42,045 nt of DNA from Rubrivivax sp. GTDB taxonomy: Bacteria; Pseudomonadota; Gammaproteobacteria; Burkholderiales; Burkholderiaceae_C. Under the pieces are notes generated by a model. The model was not told where the DNA came from. It saw only the letters and a list, made by a program, of their open reading frames with translations, and ran no database searches. Positions within the stretch are counted from its first letter, which is position 1, and each line of letters opens with the position of its first letter. Shown here piece by piece: positions 1 to 7,770 of this stretch. Made by a program: the position numbers and the translations under genes. Location: positions 1 to 42,045 of the forward strand of contig JAJTDE010000019.1 of NCBI GenBank assembly GCA_021298085.1. The letters run 5' to 3'.

Positions 1-453
1 TCCAGGCGCGGTACTGGGGGTTGCTGTTGATGCCGGGCAGGCCTTCCCAGGTGTTGCCGCCGTCGTCGCTGCGGAAGATGCCCTGAGGCGAGGTGCCCAC
101 GTACCAGCGGCCCGGCTGGCTGGCGTGCCCGGGTGTCAACCAGAAGTTGTGGTTGACCACACGCCCGCTGCCGTCGGCGGCTTTCTCGAAGGCCGGTGGG
201 CGTTGGGCTTCGGCCCAGCTCTTGCCGCCGTTGGTGGAACGGAACACCGTCGGCCCGAGGTGCCCAGTGCGTGCCGCGGCCAGCAGCGTGCCCGGGGCCC
301 GAGGGTCGGCCTGCACGTGGCTGATCGTGTGGCCCAGGAAGTGCGGGCCGTCCACCGTCCAGCGCCGGCGGGCCTTGTCGCTGTGAAGGCCACCAGCAGC
401 GTGGTGGCGGGCGTGGGGGCCGGTGCGCGTGCGGCGGTCTTTCGGGTGGCCAT
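1..453 (-). pseudogene. BNR-repeat/sialidase-like glycosyl hydrolase, 5' part, frameshifted
   Basis: The gene runs off the left edge on the minus strand. The downstream frame reads as a BNR/Asp-box beta-propeller of the exo-sialidase-like or photosystem-stability-factor-like type, with two Asp-box-like blocks (FRSTNGGKSW and FRSDDGGNTW) and a GTSPQGIF segment. The ATG at 453 opens a different frame that gives about 22 plausible N-terminal residues ending in TTLLVA; this frame stops at 136. The frame carrying GLHSDKARRRW has no start codon upstream. The switch lies near 386-392, where GTGGCC occurs once; loss of a short segment between two such repeats would explain it. A sequencing error is possible. 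The substrate cannot be told. Confidence 0.6.
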
Positions 454-588
454 GGCGGGCTCTTCTGGTTGGGTTGAAAAGCCCCTAGTGTCCTGTGGGT
501 GTTGGTGGGGTGTCGAATTCGGGTTTTCCTGGGGATTATTGAGCGCGTCGTTCTGGCGCCCGAAGATGCAGGCCCAGAGGTGACAACG

Positions 589-1038
589 ATGCCATGCCAA
601 CCGAAGACCTGGGCCCAGAAGATGAAGGCCAAACCACCGCACACCGTGGTGCTGGACAAGGACTTTGCCGGTGTGCCCGCGGGTGCGCGTCTGCTGATCT
701 CCTGCCCGCATGAGGTCGAGGCCTACCTGCGAAACCAGGTTCCCGCGGGTGAGACACGCGCCATCCAGCAGATGCGCCGTGAGCTGGCCGCGACACACGG
801 CGCCGATGCTGCCTGCCCGGTGTCCACGGCGATCTTCCTGCGCACCGTGGCCGAAGCCGCGTGGGACGAGATCGAGGCGGGCAAGCCCGCCACCGAGGTC
901 GCCCCGTTCTGGCGCGTGGTGGAGCCTGGCTCGCCGCTGGCGAAGAAGCTGCGCGCAGGCTCCGACTGGATCGCTCAGCAGCGCCAGGCTGAGCAGGCTG
1001 GCGGGTTCAGCCCGCCGACGCCACCGGACGGCCGTTGA
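589..1038 (+). CDS. Conserved hypothetical protein, 149 aa
   Basis: A soluble protein of 149 residues with no signal peptide or membrane segment. I chose ATG 589 because AGAGGTGA lies just upstream; an in-frame ATG at 499 would add 30 residues of unlikely composition. Visible blocks are KTWAQKMKAKPPHTVVLDK at the N-terminus, then PAGARLLISCP, GADAACPVSTAIFLRTVAEAA (interrupted here only by helix-like alanines) and PFWRVVEPGSPLAKKL. It looks like a conserved small family of beta-proteobacteria, but I cannot assign a function. Its 3' end overlaps the convergent dadA-like gene by 32 bases. It is divergent from the frameshifted sialidase-like gene. Confidence 0.7.
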   Translation: MPCQPKTWAQKMKAKPPHTVVLDKDFAGVPAGARLLISCPHEVEAYLRNQVPAGETRAIQQMRRELAATHGADAACPVSTAIFLRTVAEAAWDEIEAGKPATEVAPFWRVVEPGSPLAKKLRAGSDWIAQQRQAEQAGGFSPPTPPDGR

Positions 1039-2308
1039 CCCTGGTCGCGGCCGGCACACCCAGAAAGTCAAAGTCCACTTCCGGTTTCAGCCCGCTCACC
1101 AGGTGGGCGATGCTCTTGCCCGAGCCGCAGCTGTGTGTCCAGCCCAGCGTGCCATGGCCGGTGTTCAGGTACAGGTTGGGCAGGCGCGAGCGACCGATCA
1201 GCGGCACGTTGCTCGGCGTGGCTGGCCGCAGTCCTGACCAGAACTGGGCCTTCGAGCTGTCGCCGGCACCGGGGAAAAGTTCCTCCACGCGCCGCACGAT
1301 GGCTTCGCAGCGCACGCGGTTCAAGTCGCGGTCATAACCGTTGAGTTCAGCGGTGCCGGCGATGCGCAGGCGGTCACCCAGGCGCGAGAAGACGAGCTTG
1401 TACTCGTCATCGGTCAGCGACACCTGGTGCGCCTTGGAGGCGTCCTTCACCGGCATCGTCACCGAATAGCCCTTGGCCGGGTAGATGGGCAGCCGGATGC
1501 CCAGCGGCTGGGCCAGCTGGGGTGAGAAGCTGCCCGTGGCCAGCACATAGGCATCGGCGCGCAGCCGCTGGTAGCGGCCTTCGGCATCGGTCACCTCCAG
1601 GTGGTCGATCCGGCCGCTGGCTTCCCGCAGGGCCGTGATGTGGTGGCCCATCAGGAATTGCACGCCGTCGGCCTGGCAACGCTCGGCCAGCGTACGCGTG
1701 AAGCGGTTGGCGTCTCCCGATTCGTCCTCGGCGGTGTAGGTGGCGCCGGCCAGCTGCGGCCGGATGTGGGCCAGCGCCGGCTCCAGCCGCACGGCCTCGT
1801 CGGCCGAGATCACGCGCCGGTCGCAGCCGAGTGCACGCATCTGCGCCGCAGGGCCTTCGGCGCTGTCGAACTCGCGCTGGCTGGTGTAGAAGTGCAGGAT
1901 GCCCTGGGTGCGCTGGTCGTAGTCCAGGCCGCAGCGCTCGCGCAGTTGCTGCAGCATCGTGCGGCTGTAGGTGCCCAGGCGCACGATCTGTTCGATGTTG
2001 TGGCGGGTGCGGGCGGGTGTGCATTCACGCAGGAAGGCCAGGCCCCACAGCCATTGGCGCATGTCGGCGCGCAGGCGAAACAGCAGCGGGGCGTCTTCCT
2101 GGCCCAGCCACTTCAGCAGCTTGAGCGGGGCGCCGGGGTTGGCCCAGGGCTCGGCATGGCTGACGGACACCTGCCCGCCATTGGCAAAGCTGGTTTCGGC
2201 GGCCGGAGTGGCCTGGCGGTCGACCACCACCACATCGTGGCCGAGTTGGCGCAGGTAATAAGCCGAGGTGACGCCGAGCAGGCCGGCGCCCATCACGAGG
2301 GTTTTCAT
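1007..2308 (-). CDS. dadA: D-amino acid dehydrogenase small subunit-like FAD oxidoreductase
   Basis: A DAO-family flavoprotein of 433 residues, the usual DadA length. It would oxidatively deaminate D-amino acids (or glycine) and pass electrons to the respiratory chain at the inner membrane. The N-terminus holds a Rossmann FAD motif (VMGAGLLGVTSAYYL, residues about 5-19) followed by an acidic strand end (VVVVDR). The C-terminus has the family block NTGHGTLGWTHSCGSGK. ATG 2308 is preferred over a longer start at 2338 because GGAG lies just upstream and the FAD motif then starts at its normal place. A tandem glycine riboswitch occupies the leader, so glycine probably controls expression and the physiological substrate may be glycine-related. 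The symbol is by homology. Confidence 0.88.
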   Translation of the reverse strand: MKTLVMGAGLLGVTSAYYLRQLGHDVVVVDRQATPAAETSFANGGQVSVSHAEPWANPGAPLKLLKWLGQEDAPLLFRLRADMRQWLWGLAFLRECTPARTRHNIEQIVRLGTYSRTMLQQLRERCGLDYDQRTQGILHFYTSQREFDSAEGPAAQMRALGCDRRVISADEAVRLEPALAHIRPQLAGATYTAEDESGDANRFTRTLAERCQADGVQFLMGHHITALREASGRIDHLEVTDAEGRYQRLRADAYVLATGSFSPQLAQPLGIRLPIYPAKGYSVTMPVKDASKAHQVSLTDDEYKLVFSRLGDRLRIAGTAELNGYDRDLNRVRCEAIVRRVEELFPGAGDSSKAQFWSGLRPATPSNVPLIGRSRLPNLYLNTGHGTLGWTHSCGSGKSIAHLVSGLKPEVDFDFLGVPAATRVNGRPVASAG

Positions 2309-2374
2309 CTTGATCTCCAAGGACAGACGGGTGCCCACGCGGCCTGTTAGTGGTGCCTGCGTGGGCGTGCCGCT

Positions 2375-2603
2375 CCCTCTGTCCTCGGTACCTGAGAGAT
2401 TCAGCCCCTGCCGCCATTGGCAGTTGGCTTTGCTCCTTCGGTGGCCCGCCCGCTGCCGCAGCGGGGTGCGGCGGTGGGGGTGGGCTCTCTCCAGACGGCG
2501 ATGCTGATGGGCAGTACGGAACCTGAGCGTGTATGGGAGTTTGCGCCTTCGGTGGCTGCGGCGGCCGGCGGTGGCGGGCCGTGGCGCAGCGCTCTCCTGC
2601 TGA
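2375..2603 (-). promoter_or_regulatory. Tandem glycine riboswitch upstream of the dadA-like gene
   Basis: Read on the minus strand, two glycine aptamers follow one another. The first (about 2603-2513) has GGAGAGCG, a CCACCGAAGGCGCAA core and a CGCTCAGG closing strand. The second (about 2497-2375) has CTGGAGAGAG, CCACCGAAGGAGCAA and TCTCTCAGG with the trailing GGACAGAG. These are the hallmark conserved blocks of the glycine riboswitch family. The element fills most of the 379-base gap between dadA and the next gene. The distance to the dadA ATG (about 65 bases) leaves room for an expression platform. Glycine riboswitches usually turn expression on. Confidence 0.93.
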
Positions 2604-2687
2604 AAACGGGACGATTATCGGGTCTGCGGGTCTGCGGGGCTCCGGTGGGTGCGGCAGGGTGCAAGGTGTCGGGTCAGGCCTGCGGGC

Positions 2688-3707
2688 TCATTGCGGGTCC
2701 AGCTTGATGGACCTGGCCATTGTCCGGAAGCGCAGTGTCTGACGTTCAAACTCACGCTGCGCGTCGGCGGGGCTGAACATCGGCGGCACACGGCCACCGA
2801 GGTTCTCCCGCTTGCCACGGGCTTCGGTGTCGGCCATCGCGGTGGCCAGGTGGCGGTTCAGCGCCTGCACCACGGGCTCGGGTGTGTTGCGGGGCACGAA
2901 GTAGCCTGTCCAGGTGTCGAAGGCAAAGTCCTTGATGGCCTTGCTGTCGTTGATGCTGGGGTACTTCTCCAGAAACCTGGCCTCCGGCTTGCCCGATGCC
3001 GCGAGCGTGGCCAGCACCTTGTACATGCCCTGGTCGACGAAGCTGGGCAGGCGGGAATCCACCACGAAGAAGGCCAGGTCCACCAGGTTGCCGGCGAGGT
3101 CTTGCTGGGCGGGGGCGAAGCCCTTGTAGGGCACGTGGGTCATCTCGGCGCCGATGGTGTGCGCGAAGTGCGCGCCGACCACGTGGTAAAGGCTGCCCAC
3201 GCCCACGCTGGCGTAGGTCAGGGGTTTGCCGTCGGCGGAGGCCTTGCGGGCCAGCGCCACCAGTTCGTCGATGGTGTTGGCCGGCAGTCCCTTGCGGGCC
3301 AGCACCGCCATCGGGAAGCTGCCGATGATCTGCACCATGCGCCAGTCTTCGGCCTTGTACTTGACGGAGGCCATGGCCATGGGCGCCAGTACCAGCTCGT
3401 TGGGTGAACCCTGGTAGATGACGTGGCCGTCGGCCGGCGCGCCCAGCACGCGCTGGGCGGCGATGGTGCCGGACGCGCCGCCGAGGTTGTCGACGATCAC
3501 CGTCTGGCCAACGGCACGGGACAGCGGCTTTTCAACCATGCGGGCGATCACGTCGGAGAGGCCGCCGGCCGGGTAGGGCACCAGCAGCGTCACGGGCTTG
3601 ACGGGAAAGCTTTGTGCGAGTGCCAGCGGCGCGGTAGCGCAGGCCAGTGCGGCGGTGGCCAGGCCCAGCAGGGCGCGGCGACGGGGGCGGGTGGGCGTGG
3701 GCGTCAT
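2688..3707 (-). CDS. Tripartite tricarboxylate transporter substrate-binding protein (Bug family)
   Basis: A periplasmic receptor of 339 residues. The N-terminus is a Tat-like/Sec signal (PRRRALLGLATAALACATAPLALA) ending near residue 32, followed by the typical Bug start FPVKPVTLLVPYPAGGLSD. Further family blocks are VIVDNLGGASGTIAA and MTHVPYKG. I chose ATG 3707, which has GGAGAC upstream; ATG 3740 would put extra residues before the signal. No membrane permease genes (TctA/TctB) lie beside it, as is common for the many orphan Bug receptors of Burkholderiales. The divergent LysR gene at 3866 is its likely regulator. The ligand, a carboxylate or aromatic acid, cannot be read from the sequence. 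Confidence 0.9.
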   Translation of the reverse strand: MTPTPTRPRRRALLGLATAALACATAPLALAQSFPVKPVTLLVPYPAGGLSDVIARMVEKPLSRAVGQTVIVDNLGGASGTIAAQRVLGAPADGHVIYQGSPNELVLAPMAMASVKYKAEDWRMVQIIGSFPMAVLARKGLPANTIDELVALARKASADGKPLTYASVGVGSLYHVVGAHFAHTIGAEMTHVPYKGFAPAQQDLAGNLVDLAFFVVDSRLPSFVDQGMYKVLATLAASGKPEARFLEKYPSINDSKAIKDFAFDTWTGYFVPRNTPEPVVQALNRHLATAMADTEARGKRENLGGRVPPMFSPADAQREFERQTLRFRTMARSIKLDPQ

Positions 3708-3780
3708 GGGGCGTGTCTCCTGAAGGGCCGGGGTGGGCATGTCGTGTGCTCAAACTGTAGGAAGACCGTTGTCGATAGTC

Positions 3781-3790
3781 CAATGCATTG
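3781..3790. promoter_or_regulatory. Palindrome in the lysR/Bug divergent intergenic region
   Basis: The 158-base gap between the divergent Bug receptor and LysR genes contains the perfect 10-base palindrome CAATGCATTG in a locally AT-richer stretch. LysR regulators commonly bind dyads in such shared promoter regions. It does not fit the usual T-N11-A spacing exactly, so the call is tentative. Confidence 0.3.
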
Positions 3791-3865
3791 TTGGTGCGTT
3801 TATCATGAGCTGAACGCATGGTTTGGGCGGCGGAGCACGCCCGGCCGGTGTGACGGAGCCTCGCC

Positions 3866-4828
3866 ATGACCCTGGTCCAATTGCGTCACTTCATCTGTCT
3901 GGCCGATGCCGGGTCGTTCAGCAAGGCGGCCGAGCAGGCCTTTGTCACCCAGCCGGCGCTGTCGCGCAGCATCCAGGCCCTCGAAGAGACCCTGGGCGTG
4001 CGACTGGTCGACCGTGTGGGCCGCCGTGTGGAGCTCACCCCGATGGGGCGCCAGACGCTGGCCCGTGCGCGCCAGCTGGTGTCCGACGCCACCGAACTGG
4101 TCGATGGCGCACAGCAGCAGGGCCGTGGCGATGCCGCCACCCTGAGCATTGGCATGGGCTCGGGTCCGGCCGTCCTGCTGATGACGCGGCTGCTGCTGGA
4201 AGTTGCCCGGTTGCGTCCCCGCTGGCGCGTGGAAGTGGCGCGCGGAGCCACCGAGCTGCTGGTGCAGCGCCTGCACAGCCGCACGCTGGACGCCCTGGTG
4301 GTGGATTTGCGTTCGCTCGTGCCCTCGCCAGACCTGCGGGTGGAACTGGCCGTGGAACTGCCTGGCGCCTTCATGGTGCGGCCAGGGCACCCCCTGGCGC
4401 GTCAGCGCGCCGTCACGTTCGAGGCCGTCATGGCCTACCCGCTGGCCAGTTCGCCGCTGTCGGTGGAGGTCTCGCGCGGGCTGGTGGCCTTGTACGGCCC
4501 GCGCGCCCACCCCGAGCACGGCGTGGGGGTGCGCTGCGAGGACATCGCCAGCCTGGTGTCGGTGGCCGAGCACAGTGATGCGGTGCTGCTGGCCATTCGC
4601 GCCAGCGCCCCGGGCCTGGTGGCGCTGGAGATGGCGCCACCGATGGCGCTGTCGGCGCGCCTGGGGGTCGTCACACTCGCGCGCCGCACCCTCCCACCGG
4701 CCATGGCCGTGGTGCGGGAGATGATCGGGCGCTGGCTGGCCGAATCCGCGGCGCCGGCGCAGCAAGCCGCCCTCGCCACTCGCGCCCGGCCGCCGAAGGC
4801 TCCACGGCCCGTCAAGGCTGCGCGATGA
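3866..4828 (+). CDS. LysR-family transcriptional regulator
   Basis: A DNA-binding regulator of 320 residues. The N-terminal winged helix-turn-helix is typical (MTLVQLRHFICLADAGSFSK, then QPALSRSIQALEETLGVRLVDR, residues 1-55), followed by the linker helix and a periplasmic-binding-like effector domain to about residue 300. The last 20 residues are basic and low complexity. It is divergent from the Bug receptor gene, which it probably controls together with itself. Its stop overlaps the start of the next gene (ATGA at 4825), so the two are cotranscribed. The effector is unknown. Confidence 0.9.
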   Translation: MTLVQLRHFICLADAGSFSKAAEQAFVTQPALSRSIQALEETLGVRLVDRVGRRVELTPMGRQTLARARQLVSDATELVDGAQQQGRGDAATLSIGMGSGPAVLLMTRLLLEVARLRPRWRVEVARGATELLVQRLHSRTLDALVVDLRSLVPSPDLRVELAVELPGAFMVRPGHPLARQRAVTFEAVMAYPLASSPLSVEVSRGLVALYGPRAHPEHGVGVRCEDIASLVSVAEHSDAVLLAIRASAPGLVALEMAPPMALSARLGVVTLARRTLPPAMAVVREMIGRWLAESAAPAQQAALATRARPPKAPRPVKAAR

Positions 4829-5223
4829 CCGTCCTGGCACGCGCACGCTCATGGGCGCGTCGCGTCAAGCGCGACGGCGTCACCCTGTGGTTTGCCGCCA
4901 GGCACCCGCGCACGCCGTGGTACGCCAAGGCGCTGGGGGCGGCGGTCGTGGCCTATGCCCTCAGCCCGATTGACCTCATCCCCGACGTCATCCCGGTGCT
5001 GGGCTACCTGGACGAGCTGATCCTGCTGCCCCTGCTGGTGGCGCTGGCGGTGCGGCTGCTGCCGGCCGATGTGCTGGCCGAGTGCCGCCGGGACGCCGAG
5101 GCCTGGATGGCCAGCGCCGCCGGCAAGCCGCGCAGCTGGGTGGGGGCGGTGGTCATCGTGGTGATCTGGCTGCTCGCCGCATCACTGCTGCTGGCCTGGG
5201 CCTGGCCGGTTCTCACCCGCTAG
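4825..5223 (+). CDS. DUF1232 (YkvA-type) small membrane protein
   Basis: A protein of 132 residues with the DUF1232 signature AYALSPIDLIPDVIPVLGYLD at about residues 44-64, a hydrophobic stretch after it (LILLPLLVALAVRLL) and a second C-terminal membrane helix (VVIVVIWLLAASLLLAWAW). It is an inner-membrane protein; no biochemical role is established for the family. It starts in the ATGA overlap of the LysR stop and its 3' end overlaps the convergent lipoprotein gene by 42 bases. Confidence 0.88.
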   Translation: MTVLARARSWARRVKRDGVTLWFAARHPRTPWYAKALGAAVVAYALSPIDLIPDVIPVLGYLDELILLPLLVALAVRLLPADVLAECRRDAEAWMASAAGKPRSWVGAVVIVVIWLLAASLLLAWAWPVLTR

Positions 5224-6333
5224 CACCGCGCGCCGCAGCACCCGCGTCTGCCCCAGCACCGGCAGCACAAAGGCTTCCGCCGGCACCTGCAGCCGCTCGC
5301 GGGCCGCGGGCAGGCCGTCGATGGGCGTGTCGATGGGGTCGTCGCACAGCCTGAAGGTGCCCCAGTGCACACCGATGGACAGGCGGCTCTTCACGTCCCG
5401 GTGGATGCGCACGGCCTCTTCTTCGTTGACGTGCTGGGCCGCCATGAACCAGCGCGGCAGGTAGCAGCCCACGGGAATCATCGACAGGTCAAACCCGCCA
5501 AATCGGCGGCCGATCTCGGCGAAATCCGGGGCGTAGCCGGTGTCGCCGGCGAAGTACAGGCTGACGGGCTGACCATCCATCATGGCCTGCACCACAAAGC
5601 CGCCCCACAGGGTGGCGCTGCGGTCCCAGGGTGTGCGGCTGGACCAGTGGTGCGACGGGACGAAGTGCAGTGTCACGGCGCCAGCCGGGGCGGGCAGGGT
5701 GCGGTGGTCCCACCAGTCCATGCGCTGGGTGCGGGTGATGCCGTGGTCGGCCATCCAGCGCTCCACGCCCAGCGGCACCACGAACAATGGCGAGCCACCG
5801 GGCTGGCGGGCGAGTGCCTTGACGGTGCCTTCGTCCAGGTGGTCATAGTGGTTGTGGCTGATCAGCACCACGTCGATGTGCGGCAGTTGGGCCGCGGTCA
5901 GCGGGGCGGCGGTCAGGCGTTCGGGGCCGGCGAAGGACACCGGCGAGGCGCGCGGGCCCAGGTGCGGGTCGGTCAGGATATTCAGGCCGTTGACCTGCCA
6001 CAGCGCCGTGGAATGCCCCAGCCACGTCACCGTGAGGTGGCCGTGGCGGCTGTTCAGCAGGGCGGTGTCCGGGGCTTCGCGGGCGACCCGTTCCGGGCGG
6101 TCGGGCGGCAGGTCGGCCCGCCAGCGCTCCCACTGCCAGCGCCAGAAGCTGACGTTGTCCGTGCCGTGCGGTGATGGGTGCAGGTTCTGGAAACCGTCTG
6201 GCCGGTGGTGCGGTTTGCGTGGGTCGAAGGCCGTGTTGGGCGTGGTGCAACCGGCCAGCAGCGACAGCAGCAGGACGGCCAGCAGGGCTGCGAGGTGCCG
6301 GCGCGGGCTGCCGGCGATGTGGGTTCTGGACAT
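5182..6333 (-). CDS. Metallo-beta-lactamase-fold hydrolase, predicted lipoprotein
   Basis: A protein of 383 residues with a lipoprotein signal (hydrophobic helix, then LLAGC with Cys29), so it should be anchored in the outer membrane or periplasm. The MBL domain follows: strand TVTWLGHSTALW, the metal motif SHNHYDHLD (residues 159-167, giving HxHxDH), SHHW near 227-230, the bridging Asp264 in FAGDTGY, and His323 in GVHWGTF. This arrangement resembles the UlaG/NAPE-PLD-like branch, which hydrolyses phosphodiester or lactone substrates. The actual substrate is unknown. It is convergent with the DUF1232 gene. Confidence 0.88.
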   Translation of the reverse strand: MSRTHIAGSPRRHLAALLAVLLLSLLAGCTTPNTAFDPRKPHHRPDGFQNLHPSPHGTDNVSFWRWQWERWRADLPPDRPERVAREAPDTALLNSRHGHLTVTWLGHSTALWQVNGLNILTDPHLGPRASPVSFAGPERLTAAPLTAAQLPHIDVVLISHNHYDHLDEGTVKALARQPGGSPLFVVPLGVERWMADHGITRTQRMDWWDHRTLPAPAGAVTLHFVPSHHWSSRTPWDRSATLWGGFVVQAMMDGQPVSLYFAGDTGYAPDFAEIGRRFGGFDLSMIPVGCYLPRWFMAAQHVNEEEAVRIHRDVKSRLSIGVHWGTFRLCDDPIDTPIDGLPAARERLQVPAEAFVLPVLGQTRVLRRAVLAGENRPGPGQQQ

Positions 6334-6389
6334 GGGGCTAAGGCAGCGAGGCAGAGGGCAGGGTGATCTCAGGTACCCTCCTGCCTCCG

Positions 6390-7049
6390 ATGGACGAGCC
6401 CACCGATTCTCCGCGCAAGGCCCCGCGCGCCAAGCGCACCAACGACCCTGCGCGCACCATGGCCGACATCCTCGAGGTGGCCATGCGGGAGTTTGCCGAG
6501 TACGGCCTGGCCGGTGCGCGCATCGACGTCATTGCCGCCGCGATGCAGACCAGCAAGCGGATGATCTATTACTACTTCGGCAGCAAGGAAGGCCTGTATG
6601 TGGCGGCGCTGGAAGAAGCCTACCGCCGCATGCGCGACATCGAAAAGGGCCTGCACCTGGAAGACCTGCCGCCCGAGGAGGCCCTGCGCACGCTGGTGGC
6701 CTTCACGGTGGACTACCAGTGGGCCCACCCCGACTACATCCGCCTGGTGATGACGGAAAACATCCACCGCGGCGAATACCTTCGGCAGAGCAAGCTCATC
6801 CAGCAGATCAACGTGCCGGCGATCGAAGGCCTGCGCGAGGTCTATGAACGCGGCGTGGTGGCCGGCGTGTTCCGGCCCGGCTTGGACCCGATCGACCTGC
6901 ACATGTCGATCAGTGCGCTGAGCGTATTCAACGTGGCCAACAAGCACACCTTCTCGGTGATCTTCAAGCGGGAGATGGACTCCGCACCGGCGCTGGACGC
7001 GCGCCGGGACAGCATCGTCGAGATGGTGGTGCGGTTTGTGCGGCGTTGA
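6390..7049 (+). CDS. TetR-family transcriptional regulator
   Basis: A regulator of 219 residues. The helix-turn-helix lies at about residues 25-65: ILEVAMREFAEYG, then AGARIDVIAAAMQTSKRMIYYYFGSKEGLY (quoted in two family blocks, helix 2-3 and the YYYF-SKE end). The C-terminal ligand domain contains a TetR_C-like block around VMTENIHRGEYL. ATG 6390 has no good ribosome site; an in-frame GTG at 6363 follows AGAGGGCAGG and is a real alternative (228 aa). It sits directly upstream of, and in the same direction as, the TRAP transporter and aromatic catabolic genes, which it probably regulates. Confidence 0.88.
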   Translation: MDEPTDSPRKAPRAKRTNDPARTMADILEVAMREFAEYGLAGARIDVIAAAMQTSKRMIYYYFGSKEGLYVAALEEAYRRMRDIEKGLHLEDLPPEEALRTLVAFTVDYQWAHPDYIRLVMTENIHRGEYLRQSKLIQQINVPAIEGLREVYERGVVAGVFRPGLDPIDLHMSISALSVFNVANKHTFSVIFKREMDSAPALDARRDSIVEMVVRFVRR

Positions 7050-7141
7050 CGTCCCGGCGCGCGGGGCGATGTGGTGCGCACGGCCCGCACGGCGAACGCG
7101 CGGTGTGGTGCAGGCCTGTTCGGGTTTCCACGGTCCATAAA

Positions 7142-7155
7142 ACTAACCAGTTCGT
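7142..7155. promoter_or_regulatory. Candidate operator/promoter region before the TRAP operon
   Basis: In the 160-base gap between the TetR and dctQ genes, an AT-rich island holds the imperfect palindrome ACTAACCAGTTCGT (pattern ACnAACnnGTTnGT, 10 of 14 positions symmetric). A -10-like CATTAT follows at 7157-7162. Size and symmetry suit a TetR-family operator. No convincing -35 box is visible. Confidence 0.4.
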
Positions 7156-7209
7156 ACATTATGCGGTCCGCGCGCTGCCGATCCCGGCGGCGCATGCCGG
7201 AGACCCTGG

Positions 7210-7770
7210 ATGACCCGCTGGCTGGACGCCGTGGCAAGAGGCCTTGAAACGCTGCTGGTGCTGCTGATGGGCGGCATGGTGGTGCTGGTCTTTGGCAACG
7301 TCGTGCTGCGCTACGCCTTCAACTCCGGCATCACGCTGTCGGAAGAACTGTCTCGCTGGTTCTTCATCTGGATGACCTTCATGGGCGCGGTCCTCGGCCT
7401 GAAGGACCACGCGCACCTGGGCACCGACGTGCTGGTGTCGCGGCTGAAGCCAGCCGCGCGGCGGGCCTGCCTGGTGGTGGCGCACCTGCTGATGCTGTGG
7501 TGCACCTGGCTGATCTTCAGCGGCAGCCTCACGCAGACGCGCATCAACTGGGACGTTGAAGCCCCGGTGACGGGTTGGTCCATGGCCTGGGTCTACGGGG
7601 CCGGGGTGGTGTTTGCCGTGCTGACCGCACCGCTGCTGCTGCGGGACCTCTGGCGTGCCCTGAGCGGCCGGTTGCGCGACGACGAACTGGTGATGGTGCA
7701 GGAGAGCGAAGAGCTGTCGCAGCGACATGGCAGCGACGCTGGCGCGCAAGGCAAGGAGCCCCGGCCATGA
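7210..7770 (+). CDS. dctQ: TRAP transporter small permease (DctQ family)
   Basis: A four-helix membrane subunit of 186 residues, normal for DctQ. The first helix is LETLLVLLMGGMVVLVFGNV; the family block LSEELSRWFFIWMTFMGAVLG follows at about residues 41-60, then two further helices to residue 160. It pairs with DctM to form the inner-membrane part of a sodium-coupled carboxylate importer. It overlaps dctM by ATGA at 7767. The tail after residue 165 is hydrophilic. Gene order Q-M-P upstream of quinate/shikimate-type enzymes suggests that the cargo is a hydroaromatic or aromatic acid; this is inference from context. Confidence 0.92.
   Translation: MTRWLDAVARGLETLLVLLMGGMVVLVFGNVVLRYAFNSGITLSEELSRWFFIWMTFMGAVLGLKDHAHLGTDVLVSRLKPAARRACLVVAHLLMLWCTWLIFSGSLTQTRINWDVEAPVTGWSMAWVYGAGVVFAVLTAPLLLRDLWRALSGRLRDDELVMVQESEELSQRHGSDAGAQGKEPRP

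Noticed and set aside
2614..2619. GATAAT on the minus strand as a -10 box for the riboswitch transcript
   Set aside because: No matching -35 hexamer at 16-18 bases; not strong enough to list.
2621..2640. Short direct repeat GTCTGCGGG next to the riboswitch
   Set aside because: Only two short copies; too little to call a repeat element.
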